The notes beneath the pieces are model-generated. The model was given only the letters and a program-made list of their open reading frames with translations. It had not been told where the DNA came from and did no database searches. Shown piece after piece: positions 1 through 10,251 of a stretch of DNA of 64,000 bases. Both the position numbers and the translations under genes were made by a program. Source of the stretch: Prorocentrum cordatum (lineage: Eukaryota > Sar > Dinophyceae > Prorocentrales > Prorocentraceae); NCBI GenBank assembly GCA_963575745.1, contig CAUYUJ010019091.1:62001-126000 (forward strand). The letters run 5' to 3'. The stretch's first letter is position 1. Every line of letters starts with the position of its first letter.

Positions 1-967
1 CAACGTTTCCCAAATTCAAAAGCTGCCCGCTTGGTTTTATCAAACTCGACATGATTTCTTCGCAGAAGCACCACCCCCGATTAGCGTATGCAACAACATT
101 TTGACCCTCAAAGAATGCGGGTGCAGCAGTGACCTGGATGACATAGGTGAAGTAACCGCCATAGAGCATGTTAATTGCCTTCAATCCAGCTTTGAATGTA
201 ACTGTCTCTTCCGGAGTTCTAGGCTCCTGTGGAAGCGACGCAAAATCCCAAAACAATCCCACATCATCAAACTTCGAAAAATAGTCCATGTGCTTCCTCA
301 AATAACGCTTCACCGTACCGAGATGAAACCCATGTGGATCTGGATGCTGTTTGGTCAACCATCCGTAGCTGATGATGACAAGCCCACCGGTCTGGCGATA
401 CAACGCTGCTGCCTTTATTGGGATAAGGAATGCTTCAGAAGGCAAATCCTGGCAGCGTCCAATGATCCACTGATCCGATTGTGCCAGTAGCCACTTTGCA
501 CTTAGGAGCTTTACAACACCAGTCTGGAGAATGTGAAATCCCTGCTGGAAAATGTAACGGGGACCTGCAAGCTCGTGATCAAGAGCAAGTGACACGAGGC
601 AGCCAACAAATTCGTCGAAACTCAGAACGCTATCGCAGTCAACATCAGCAGCCTCAAACATGGTGAGTTGGTGCTCGCGGGGCACACTCTCACCAACATC
701 CTTGAGCACCATTCTGAACTCATCAAAATCTATGAATTCGTCGCCATTCATGTCGTAATTCTTGAAGAAGGGCGCAAGAATTCTGTGCATGGATGTGGCA
801 GGCACAGACTCATTCTTGAATCTCGTAAGAACTGCGCGCAATGTAAGATCTTCCCTCACGCAGCCTGTAGCAAATTGTTCCTCAACTTGGCACGCCAAGC
901 GCTCTTCTGGCGATTGGGCTTCGCATGCCGTGATGCACTTGGATGCACAACTGCAAAACGAACCCAT
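1..967 (-). CDS. EF-hand calcium-binding protein with HPDP-type region (3' end outside window)
   Basis: An uninterrupted frame runs from an ATG at 967-965 to the window edge, giving 322 residues with no stop and no intron. Two canonical EF-hand loops are visible: residues 72-83 (D72, N74, D76, D80, E83) and 108-119 (D108, D110, D112, S116, E119), so paired calcium binding is likely. Residues about 199-215 read IISYGWLTKQHPDPHG, followed by GLFWDFASLPQ near 237; I know this block from uncharacterised proteins of dinoflagellates and other microalgae, with no assigned function. The N-terminus MGSFCSC has Gly2 and nearby cysteines, so N-myristoylation plus palmitoylation is possible (inference). 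The start was chosen as the first ATG in frame downstream of the relic spliced leader. Complete codons and the lack of introns argue for a functional retroposed gene. The call of EF-hand protein is firm; its role is unknown. Confidence 0.9.
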   Translation of the reverse strand, partial: MGSFCSCASKCITACEAQSPEERLACQVEEQFATGCVREDLTLRAVLTRFKNESVPATSMHRILAPFFKNYDMNGDEFIDFDEFRMVLKDVGESVPREHQLTMFEAADVDCDSVLSFDEFVGCLVSLALDHELAGPRYIFQQGFHILQTGVVKLLSAKWLLAQSDQWIIGRCQDLPSEAFLIPIKAAALYRQTGGLVIISYGWLTKQHPDPHGFHLGTVKRYLRKHMDYFSKFDDVGLFWDFASLPQEPRTPEETVTFKAGLKAINMLYGGYFTYVIQVTAAPAFFEGQNVVAYANRGWCFCEEIMSSLIKPSGQLLNLGNV

Positions 968-986
968 TGCGCAAGCAACGCCAGAG

Positions 987-1008
987 CTTGAGCCATGATG
1001 GCTATGGC
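987..1008 (-). other. Relic dinoflagellate spliced-leader sequence
   Basis: Read on the minus strand, this 22-base block ends in CATGGCTCAAG and matches the dinoflagellate spliced leader consensus (DCCGTAGCC..TTTTGGCTCAAG) at 19 of 22 positions; the differences are at positions 4, 12 and 13. It lies 19 bases before the ATG of the EF-hand gene on the same strand. Spliced-leader relics in genomic DNA are established marks of recycled, reverse-transcribed mRNAs in dinoflagellates. The mutated relic now contains an ATG that is out of frame with the gene. Confidence 0.8.
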
Positions 1009-1018
1009 CTGAAGCAAA
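1009..1018 (-). promoter_or_regulatory. Candidate trans-splice acceptor upstream of the relic leader
   Basis: On the minus strand the bases TTTGCTTCAG come directly before the relic leader, ending in an AG after a pyrimidine-rich stretch. A fresh spliced leader could be joined here, or at the AG that ends the relic itself. This is inferred from sequence only. Confidence 0.4.
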
Positions 1019-2095
1019 CACGCGTGCTACTAAACAGAAATGAACAACGCGCGCTCGATATTTGCTCAAACAAAGCGCTTCTTGAGAGCACGTTTTTATT
1101 TTCAGGGCCATAATGCTGATTACCGTGCCCCAGACCCCCCCTCCCCCTATAACATAAGGTAATATAAGAGAAACTTGAGCAAACTAGAACGAGTTATAGC
1201 CGTGCCCGGCTTCTGCACCCCCCTCCCCCTTGAGTAATTAGCAGTATGCAAAATGAAGTAAAGCATGTGCTCTGAACTTCTACTTACAGAGCTGCCTATT
1301 TCACATTTCCAAACATCTAAAACATATAGAACATAACACATATAAGCGTATATGTCAGGGGATGTTTAGATGTTCGAAATTGTGGCTTTGTGGTAAAATC
1401 GGCCGCTCTGACTTAGTAACCTCACAAGTGCTGTGCACTTGTTATCATTTCTTCCCGAACAAGTGCACTGCAAGCCTGCAAGTACACGTTCTGCATTAGC
1501 TATCACGCCACTACTTATCACTATGATAGTTATTTTGCGGGTAACTATTGTTTCTAAACTGTGTGTCTGAAATCAACTAAACCAAGTTTCTAATGCTATA
1601 GTTGATTATCATACAATTATCAATCTTGACAACTAATATAAATACACCCCAATAAAATAATAAGAAACTTGTTGGTAAGAAATTGAGGTGCTCAAACGGC
1701 ATTTCTTGTTTCATTTGTTTGAGACCCTAGCTCGTGGAAAAACATTTCTTAGTGCATGCCATAGCATACATGTATCACTTCACATTGGTGTCGACACTCC
1801 TAGCGATTTCATGATTTAACGAAGCAGAATAACGATCAATGTTTAAAGATCCGTCCCCTCGCCCTCAGTGCTCCAACCAGGGGGTACACCAAACATGTAG
1901 CTGCTACATTTAGTCCAAATTCCAATGCTGTTTTGTTCATGAATCCTGTCCAAGTAAGCAGTTACATTAGCACATTTTGAGCGTCTATGCGAAAAGCTAC
2001 ATTTCAACTGATTTGCGAACATGTAGCTAAAACATGGGGGTGGGGAGAAAATGTAGCCAGGGGGGGTACGTAAATGGGCTTTGAACATCTACATT
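1019..2095. other. AT-rich intergenic region without recognisable gene
   Basis: No frame here is convincing on either strand. Two C-rich tracts of similar wording lie at about 1127-1146 and 1208-1230. The phrase CCAGGGGG..TAC occurs near 1876 and again near 2056, bracketing about 180 bases with several ACATGTAGCT-like words; this could be a small degraded insertion. Nothing else was recognised. Confidence 0.6.
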
Positions 2096-2430
2096 TGTTT
2101 AGGCATGTTCGAAGGAATGTAAAATCATGTTCGAAGGCATGTAAACTCATGCAAACCATATCATTTCATCTCATGCAATATCCATGTCATTCCATATCAT
2201 AGCATACAATTGCAATGAATTGCATATCAGTGCAATCATCAATGCATGTCATCAATGCATATCAATGCGTATCGATGCATATCAATGATTAATTTAGGCA
2301 TGTTCGAACGAATATGAAAGCATGTAATCTCATGTAAATCATATCATTTCATCTCATACAATATCCATATCATTCCAGATCATAGCATATAATTGCAATT
2401 AATTGCAGATCAATGCAATCATCAATGCAT
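2096..2430. repeat. Two-copy imperfect tandem repeat, ATG/CAT-rich
   Basis: The block beginning AGGCATGTTCGAAGGAATGT at about 2100 recurs at about 2296 with scattered changes, each copy running through a TCATTTCATCTCAT word to AATCATCAATGCAT. Short ATCAATGCAT words are expanded between the copies (about 2255-2290). No coding potential is visible. Confidence 0.7.
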
Positions 2431-2493
2431 TACACTAACCATGCCTGCAGATATTCATAGCTATACTGTGTTGTAGTATTGCGTTAAGCCGGT

Positions 2494-3815
2494 TGTCAAG
2501 CTTGTGGCAGCAAGAGCAGGCTGGTTGCTCAAGACAGACTCTTGACTCAGCCTCAGCCTCAGCCTGCCTCAGCCGCAGCTTGCCTCAGCCTCAGCCACAG
2601 CCTCAGCCTCAGCCTCAGCCTCAGCCTCAGCCTCAGCTTCAGCCTCAGCCTCAGCCTCAGCCTCAGCCTGCCTCGGCTTGCCTCAGCCTCAGCCTCAGCC
2701 TGCCTCAGCTTCAGCGTCAGCCTCTCAGCCTCAGCCTGCATCAGCCTCAGCCTCAGCCTGCCTCAGCCTCAGCCTCAGCCTCAGCCGCAGCTTGCCTCAG
2801 CCTCAGCCACAGCCTCAGCCTCAGCCTCAGCCTGCCTCAGCTTCAGCCTCAACCTCTGCCTCAGCCTCAGCCTGCTTCAGCCTCAGCCTCAGTCTGCCGT
2901 CGGCCTCGGCCTCAGTCTCAGCCTGCCTCTGCCTCAGCCTCAGCCTGCCTCAGCCTCAGCCTGCATCAGCCTCAGCCTCAGCCAGCCTCAGCCGCAGCTT
3001 GCCTCAGCCTCAGCCACAGCCTCAGCCTCAGCCTCAGCCTGCCTCAGCTTCAGTCTCAGCCTCAGCCTGCCTCGGCTTGCCTCAGCCTCAGCCTTAGCCT
3101 GCCTCGGCCTCAGCTTCAGCCTCAGCCTGCCTCAGGCTCAGCGTCAGCCTCTCAGCCTCAGCCTGCATCAGCCTCTGCCTCAGCCTCAGCCTGCCCCAGG
3201 CTCAGTCTCAGCCTGCCTCAGCCTCAGCCTGCCTCAGCCTCAGCCTCACAGTTGGCTCCAAGCAATCAAAATATGATACGGGAATGGTGTTCTGGGAACA
3301 CGAAGAACACGAAGTGGCCCACAGTTGGCTCCGGGCATTCATACTGTTGCCTGGGAATTGTGTTCTGGGAACACGAAGAACACGAAGTGACCTACAGTTG
3401 GCTCCGGGCATTCAAAATGTGGCCTGGGAATGGCGTTCTGGGAACACGAAGAACACGAAGTGACCTACCGCTGGCTCTGGGCATTCAAAATGTGGACTGG
3501 GAATGGTGTTCTGGGAACACGAAGAACACGAAGTGGCCTACAGTTGGCTCGGGGCATTCAAAATGTGGCCTGGGAATGGTGCTCTGGGAACACGAAGAAC
3601 ACGAAGTGGCCTACAGTCAGCTCGGGGCATTCAAAATGTGGCCTGGGAATGGTGTTCTGGGAATGGATTCCTGAGGATTCCTAAGAATTCCTAAGGATTC
3701 CTAAGGATTCCTGGGGCTGCTGGTTTTGCCCGGATCCCGCCCAGACCCCCCTGGGGCGTCAAGATGCTCCCTTGTGACCCACTAGAAACATATCACTCTT
3801 CGCTGTTAGGTAAAA
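2494..3815 (+). repeat. Repeat cassette 1: CAGCCT hexamers, 73-bp repeats, tail (leader absent)
   Basis: Degenerate CTCAGC/CAGCCT hexamers fill about 2533-3250. About five 73-bp tandem units follow (3275-3665), each with the words TTCTGGGAACACGAAG and GGGCATTCAAAAT. The tail with GGATCCCGCCCAGACC.. and CGCTGTTAGGT ends near 3812. The usual leader is missing, so this copy is truncated on the left. Several frames are open through the hexamers because the repeat contains no stop; this is not evidence of a gene. Confidence 0.85.
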
Positions 3816-3980
3816 TATTAGAGCTCTAACGAATGCTCAGATTCAGAGAAATCGAATTTAAACCGAACACAACGATGCAAAACTTCTGAGTTTTTTTGCT
3901 AACTGGCCCCCCAGCGCGCTGGAATTACTCTTTAGCTCCGCCACTATCGCTCTGAGAGAAGCTCTACGAGTCACTGGGAG
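3816..3980 (+). repeat. Terminal satellite module, degraded copy
   Basis: Contains the ATATTAGAGCTCTAACGAAT and CGCGCTGGAATTACTCTTTA words that close the 175-bp satellite arrays further right, ending in AGAAGCTCTACGAGT. Confidence 0.6.
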
Positions 3981-4014
3981 CCGGCGGTAAACCGTCAACC
4001 TTGGTGACCGCCGG
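3981..4014 (+). repeat. Hairpin element, empty copy 1
   Basis: Arms CCGGCGGTAA and GACCGCCGG flank the loop ACCGTCAACCTTGG. Flanks are ACTGGGAG on the left and GAACTCGTAGAGCTTCC on the right, as at other copies. One arm mismatch. Confidence 0.8.
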
Positions 4015-4254
4015 GAACTCGTAGAGCTTCCTCGTGCAATGCGGGCGCGGCAATCTCGGATTCCGCGCGCGCGAGGATGCGGTTTCATGGAGGAAGCCTG
4101 GAGAAGAAGAAGGAGTGACGAGACAGGAGATGGAGGAGGCTGAGGAAGAGAAGGAGGGGAAGGAGAAGGAGCAGGAGAAGCAAGAGGAGGGGCAGGATCA
4201 AGAAAGGCATCGTCATCTCTGAAAGAATTAGTTAAGTACGAACAGTTTGTTGGT
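4015..4254. other. GA-rich segment without gene
   Basis: After the hairpin the plus strand becomes purine-rich (about 4085-4210, GGAGGAGG and GAGAAGGAG words). Open frames on both strands reflect the low complexity. No function recognised. Confidence 0.5.
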
Positions 4255-4399
4255 TCCAACTCTGGAAGCAGACCGAGTTCGGGCATCTAGATACATGAGA
4301 CTAGCACGTCTCATTATGTCATTCACATTGCTGTGCCAAACAGCTATGTAGCTCATCTGCAACTCGGATTATCTCAACAAAAAATATCCCAGTAAAGCA
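4255..4399 (+). repeat. Divergent 175-bp satellite unit
   Basis: Carries CTGGAAGCAGACCGAGTTC and CCAAACAGCTATGTAGCTC, a version of the satellite found in the right half of the window, with the extra word GGGCATCTAGATAC. Confidence 0.65.
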
Positions 4400-6212
4400 A
4401 CCTAACTGCGATGTGTAGGAGCATATCTGGAAGCATTCCCCTTAAGATTCAGACGACAATCGAATTGTAAAACTTTGCTGTTCTCGCAGTCGTAGTCGCA
4501 TTCGCGATGACAGTCGCAATGGCGACGGCAGTCGCAGTCACAGCCTCAGCCTCAGCCTGCCTCAGCCTCAGCCTCAGCCTGCCTCAGCCTCAGCCTGCCT
4601 CAGCCTCAGCCTCAGCCTGCTTCAGCCTCAGCATCTCTGCCTTCACCCTCGGCCTCAGCCTCAGCCTGCCTCAGCCTCACCCTGCATCAGCCTCAGCCTC
4701 AGCCTCAGCCTGCCTCAGCATCAGCCTGCCTCAGCCTCAGCCTCAGCCTGCCTCTGCCTCAGCCTCAGCCTGCTTCAGCCTCAGCCTCAGTCTGCCGTCG
4801 GCCTCGGCCTCAGCCTCAGCCTGCCTCAGCCTCAGCCTGCATCAGCCTCAGCCTCAGCCTCAGCCTGCCTCAGCATCAGCCTGCCTCAGCCTCAGCCTCA
4901 GCCTGCCTCAGCCTCAGCCTCAGCCTGCTTCAGCCTCAGCCTCAGTCTGCCTTCAGCCTCGGCCTCAGCCTCAGCCTGCCTCAGCCTCAGCCTCAGCCTC
5001 AGCCAGCCTCAGCCTCAGCCTCAGCCTCAGCCTCAGCCTCAGCCTCAGCCTCAGCCTTGCAGCCTCAGCATCAGTCTGCCTTCAGCCTCGGCCTCAGCCT
5101 CCAGCCTCAGCCTCAGCCTGCAGCCTCAGCCTCAGCCTCAGCCTGCCTCAGCATCAGCCTGCCTCAGCCTCAGCCTCAGCCTGCCTCAGCCTCAGCCTCA
5201 GCCTGCTTCAGCCTCAGCATCAGTCTGTCTTCAGCCTCGGCCTCAGCCTCAGCCTGCCTCAGCCTCAGCCTGCATCAGCCTCAGCCTCAGCCTCAGCCTG
5301 CCTCAGCATCAGCCTGCCTCAGCCTCAGCCAGCCTGCCTCAGCCTCAGCCTCAGCCTGCTTCAGCCTCAGCCTCAGCCTCAGCCTGGCCTCAGCCTCAGC
5401 CTGCCTCAGCCTGCTTCAGCCTCAGCCTCAGCCCTTCAGCATCCCTCAGCTGCTCAGCCTGCCTCAGCTCAGCCTGCCTCAAGCCTCAGCCTGCCTCAGC
5501 CTCAGCCTGCATCAGCCTCAGCCTCAGCCTCAGCCTGCCTCAGCATCAGCCTGCCTCAGCCTCAGGCTCAGCCTGCCTCAGCCTCAGCCTCAGCCTGCCT
5601 CAGCCTCAGCCTCAGCCTGCCTCAGCCTCAGCCTCAGCCTGCTTCAGCCTCAGCCTCAGCCTGACTTCAGCCTCGGCCTCAGCCTCACCCTGCCTCAGCC
5701 TCGGCCTGCCTCAGCCTCATCATCAGCCTGCCTCAGCATTCAAAATGTCGCCCGGGAATGGAATTCTGGGATCTCGAAAAACACGAAGTGGCCCACATTT
5801 GGCCCCGGGCATTCAAAATCATCCCCAGGAATGGAGTTCTGGGAGCTCGAAAACCTCGAAGTGGCCTACAGTTGGCTCCGGGCATTCAAAATCATGCCCA
5901 GGAATGGAGGTCTGGGAACTCAAAGCCCACGAAGTGGCCTACAATTGGCTCCGGGCATTCAAAATCATGCCCAGGAATGGAGGTCTGGGAACTCGAAGAA
6001 CACGAAGTGGCCTATAGTTGGCTCCGGGCATTAAAAATCATGCCCGGGAACGGAGTTCTGGGAACTCGAAGACCACGAAGTGCGGTACTGTTTGTTAAAA
6101 AAGGAATCCCCAGTTTTCCCCGGCACCCGTCCAGCATCTGCCCAGACCCCCAGGGAAGTCAAGATGCTCTCGTTCTAACCCACTAGAAACCTATCAGTCT
6201 TCGCTGTTAGGT
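4400..6212 (+). repeat. Repeat cassette 2 (complete, about 1.8 kb)
   Basis: Begins with ACCTAACTGCGA and ends with TCGCTGTTAGGT, which are inverse complements apart from one base. The leader (4400-4540) holds GTGTAGGAGCATATCTGGAA and GCAGTCG-type words. Hexamer repeats run 4541-5735 with the marker words TCTGCCTTCAGCCTCGGCC spaced about 155 bp. Five 73-bp units lie at 5740-6080, then the tail with CCCAGACCC and CTATCAGTCTTCG. Confidence 0.85.
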
Positions 6213-6249
6213 AAATACCATTACCTTTCTAAATTATCCCGGTAAAGCA

Positions 6250-7866
6250 ACCTAACAGCGACGTGTAGGAGCATATATGGAAACATTCCCCTTAAGATTC
6301 ACATGAGAATCCAGTTGTAGATGTCTGCTGTTCTCGCAGTCGTAGTCGCATTCGCGATGACAGTCGCAGTGGCAACGGCAGTCGCAGTCACAGCCTCAGC
6401 CTCAGCCTGCCTCAGCCTCAGCCTCAGCCTGCCTCAGCCTCAGCCTGCCTCAGCCTCAGCCTCAGCCTGCTTCAGCCTCAGCCTCAGTCTGCCTTCAGCC
6501 TCGGCCTCAGCCTCAGCCTGCCTCAGCCTCAGCCTGCATCAGCCTCAGCCTCAGCCTCAGCCTGCCTCAGCATCAGCCTGCCTCAGCCTCAGCCTCAGCC
6601 TGCCTCAGCCTCAGCCTCAGCCTGCTTCAGCCTCAGCCTCAGTCTGCCTTCAGCCTCGGCCTCAGCCTCAGCCTGCCTCAGCCTCAGCCTGCCTCAGCCT
6701 CAGCATCAGCCTCAGCTCAGCCTTCTGCTGCCTCGCATCAGCCTGCTCAGCCTCAGCCTCAGCCTCAGCCTGCTTCAGCCTCCAGCGCCTCAGCCTGCTT
6801 TCAGCCTCGCCTCAGTCCTGCTGCCTGACAGCTTCGGCGCTCAGCCTCAGCCTGCCTCAGCCTGAGCCTGCCTCAGCCTCAGCCTCGCCTCAGCCTGCCT
6901 CAGCCTCAGCCTGCCTCAGCCTCGCCTCAGCCTGCCGTCAGCCTCAGCCTCAGCCTGCTTCAGCATCAGCCTCAGTTCTGCCTTCAGCCTCGGCCTTCAG
7001 CTCATCCCGGCCTGCATCAGCCTCAGCCTCAGCCTCAGCCTCAGCCTCAGCCTGCCTCAGCATCAGCCTGCCTCAGCGTCTGCCTCAGCCTGCCTCAGCC
7101 TCAGTCTGCCGTCAGCCTCAGCCTCAGCCTCAGCCTGCCTCAGCATCAGCCTGCCTCAGCCTCAGCCTCAGCCTGCCTCAGCCTCAGCCTCAGCCTGCTT
7201 CAGCCTCAGCATCCAGCCTGCCTCAGCATCCGCCTGCCTCAGCCTCAGCCTCAGCCTGCCTCAGCCTCAAGGCCTCAGCCTGCATCAAGCCTCAGCCTGC
7301 ATCCCGCCTCACCTCAGGCCTCACCTGCTCAGCATCACCTGGCATCAGCTCAGCCTCGACCTTGCCTCTGCCTCATGCCTCAGCCTGCTTCAGCCTCAGC
7401 CTCAATCGGCCTTCAGCCTCGGCCTCAGCCTCAGCCTGCCTCAGCCTCTGCCTCAGCCTGCCTCAGCCTCAGCCTCAGCCTGCTTCAGCCTCAGCCTCAG
7501 CCTGCCTCAGCCTCAGCCTCAGCCTGCCTCCGCCTCAGCCTCAGCCTGCTTCAGCCTCAGCCTCAGTATGCCTTCAGCCTCGGCCTCAGCCTCAGCTTGC
7601 CTCAGCCTCAGCCTGCTTCAGCTTCAGCCTCAGCCTCAGCCTGCCTCAGCCTCAGCCTCAGCCTGCCTCAGCCTCAGCCTCAGCCTGCTTCAGCCTCAGC
7701 CTCAGCCTGCCTGCAGCCTCGGCCTTCAGCCCGAGCCTGCCTCAGCCTCCCGCCTCCGCCTGCTTCAGCCTCAGCCTCAATCTGCCTTCAGCCTCGGCTT
7801 CACTCAGCCTGCTCAGCCTCAGCCTGCTCAGCTTCAGCTCAGCCTGCCTCAGCAGTCCAAAATTAA
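6250..7866 (+). repeat. Repeat cassette 3 (no 73-bp block, no tail)
   Basis: Starts with ACCTAACAGCGA and a leader nearly identical to cassette 2. The hexamer array (about 6390-7855) is more degraded in its middle (6700-7380). It stops abruptly before cassette 4 without 73-bp units or tail. Confidence 0.8.
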
Positions 7867-7880
7867 GTCCTCGCACAAAA

Positions 7881-9866
7881 AACGACAGCGATGTGTAGGA
7901 GCATATCTGGAAGCATTCCCCTTAAGATTCAGATGAGAATCCAGTTGTAGAATTCTGCTGTTCTCGCAGTCGTAGTCGCATTCGCGATGACATTCGCAGT
8001 GGCAACGGCAGTCGCAGTCACAGCCTCAGCCTCAGCCTGCCTCAGCCTCAGCCTCAGCCAGCCTCAGCCTCAGCCTGCCTCAGCCTCAGCCTCAGCCTGC
8101 TTCAGCCTCAGCACAGTCTGCCTTCACCTCGGCCTCATCTCAGCGCTGCCTCAGCCTCAGCCTGCATCAGCCTCAGCCTCAGACTCAGCCTGCCTCAGCA
8201 TCAGCCTGCCTCAGCCTCAGCCTCAGCCTGCCTCAGCCTCAGCCTCAGCCTGCTTCAGCCTCAGCCTCAGTCTGCCGTCGGCCTCGGCCTCAGCCTGCAT
8301 CAGCCTCAGCCTCAGCCTGCCTCAGTCTCAGCCTCAGCCTCAGCCTGCCTCAGCCTCAGCCTGCCTCAGCCTCAGCCTCAGCCTCAGCCTGCTTCAGCCT
8401 CGAACTCAGTCTGCCTGCAGCCTCGGCCTCAGCCTCAGCCTGCCTCGGCCTGAGCCTGCCTCAGCCTCAGCCTCAGCCCTAACCTGCATCAGCCTCAGCC
8501 TCAGCCTGCTTCAGTCTCAGCCTCAGTCTGCCTTCAGCCTCGGCCTCAGCCTCAGCCTGCCTCAGCCTCAGCCTGCATCAGCCTCAGCCTCAGGCTCAGC
8601 CTGCCTCAGCATCAGCCTGCCTCAGCCTCAGCCTCAGCCTGCCTCAGCCTCAGCCTCAGCCTGCTTCAGCCTCAGCCTCAGTCTGCCTTCAGCCTCGGCC
8701 TCAGCCTCAGCCTGCCTCAGCCTCAGCCTGCATCAGCCTCAGCCTCAGCCTCAGCCTGCCTCAGCATCAGCCTGCCTCAGCCTCAGCCTCAGCCTGCCTC
8801 AGCCTCAGCCTCAGCCTGCTTCAGCCCCAGCCTCAGTCTGCCTTCAGCCTCGGCCTCAGCCTCAGCCTGCCTCCAGCCTCAGCCTGCATCATTCCTCAGC
8901 CGTCACAGCCTGCCTCAGCTCGTCAGCCTGCCTCAGCTCAGCCTCAGTCTGAGTCTGTGCCTCTGCCTCAGCCTCAACTGTCACTCCGTCTCAGCCTCAT
9001 CTGCTCCAGCCTCCAGCCTCGGCCTCACCTCAGCCTCAATCTGCCTTCAGCTCGGCATCAGCCTCAGCCTGCCTCACTCATCCTGCATCACCTCAGCCTC
9101 AGCCTCAGCCTGCCTCAGCATCAGCCTGTCTCAGCCTCAGCCCTCCAGCCTGCCTCAGCCTCAGCCTCCTGCTGCGTCATCAGCCTCAGCCTCAGTCTGC
9201 CTTCAGCCTCGGCCTCAGCCTCAGCCTGCCTCAGCCTCACCCTGCATCAGCCTCAGCCTCAGCCTCAGCCTGCCTCAGCATCAGCCTGCCTCAGCCTCAG
9301 CCTCAGCCTGCCTCTGCCTCAGCCTCAGCCTGCTTCAGCCTCAGCCTCAGTCGCCTTCAGCCTCGGCCTCAGCCTCAGCCTGCCTCAGCCTCAGCCTGCA
9401 TCAGCCTCAGCATCAGCCTCAGCCTGCCTCAGCATCAGCCTGCCTCAGCCTCAGCCACCGCCTGCCTCAGCCTCAGCCTGCATCAGCCTCGGCCTCAGCC
9501 TCAGCCTGCCTCAGCCTCAGCCTGCCTCAGCCTCAGCATCAGCCTCCCTCAGCATTCAAAATGTGGCCCGGGAATGGAGTTCTGGGAACTCGAAGACCAC
9601 GAAGTGGCCTACAGTTGGCTCCGGGCATTCAAAAGCATGCCCAGGAATGGAGTTCTGGGAACTCGAAGAACACGAAGTGGCCTACAGTTGGCACCGGGCA
9701 TTCAAAATCATGCCCAGGAATGGAGTTCTGGGAACTCGAAGACCACGACGTGCGTTACTGTTGGCTTTAAAAAAATCCCCGGCAACCTCCCCCGGATCGC
9801 GCCCAGACACTCCTGGGGCGTCAAGATGCTCTCTTTTGAGAAACCTATCAGTCTTCGCTGTTAGGT
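7881..9866 (+). repeat. Repeat cassette 4 (complete, about 2 kb)
   Basis: Leader from ACAGCGATGTGTAGGAGC at 7885, hexamers 8020-9555, three 73-bp units 9556-9765, then the tail ending TCGCTGTTAGGT at 9866. The left inverted repeat is damaged. Confidence 0.85.
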
Positions 9867-10251
9867 AATGTGGCCCGGGAATGAAATTCTGGTAACTCGA
9901 AGAACACGAAATGGCCACAGTTGGCTCCGGGCATTCAAAATGTTGCCCGGGAATGGAGTTCTGGGAACTCGAAGAACACGAAGTGGCCTATAGTTGGCTC
10001 CGGGCATTCAAAATCATGCCCGGGAACGGAGTTCTGGGAACTCGAAGACCACGAAGTGGCCTACAGTTGGCACCGGGCATTCAAAATCATGCCCAGGAAT
10101 AGAGTTCTGGGAACTCGAAGACCACGATGTGGCCTACAGTTGGCTCCGGGCATTCAGAAGTATCCCGGCAAAGCAACCTAACAGCGATATGTAGGAGCAT
10201 ATCTGGAAGCATTCCCCTCAAGATTCAGATGAGAATCCTGTTGTAGAATCC
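9867..10251 (+). repeat. Repeat cassette 5, remnant: 73-bp units then a leader
   Basis: Four 73-bp units at 9868-10165 run into TATCCCGGCAAAGCAACC and a leader (10176-10251) that is cut off by CCAAGA-rich sequence. Confidence 0.75.

Noticed and set aside
5741-6186. Frames through the 73-bp repeats (FWELEDHEVAYSWLRAFKIMPRNGVLG)
   Set aside because: 73 is not a multiple of three and all three frames are open with the same shifted peptides, as expected of a stop-free repeat.
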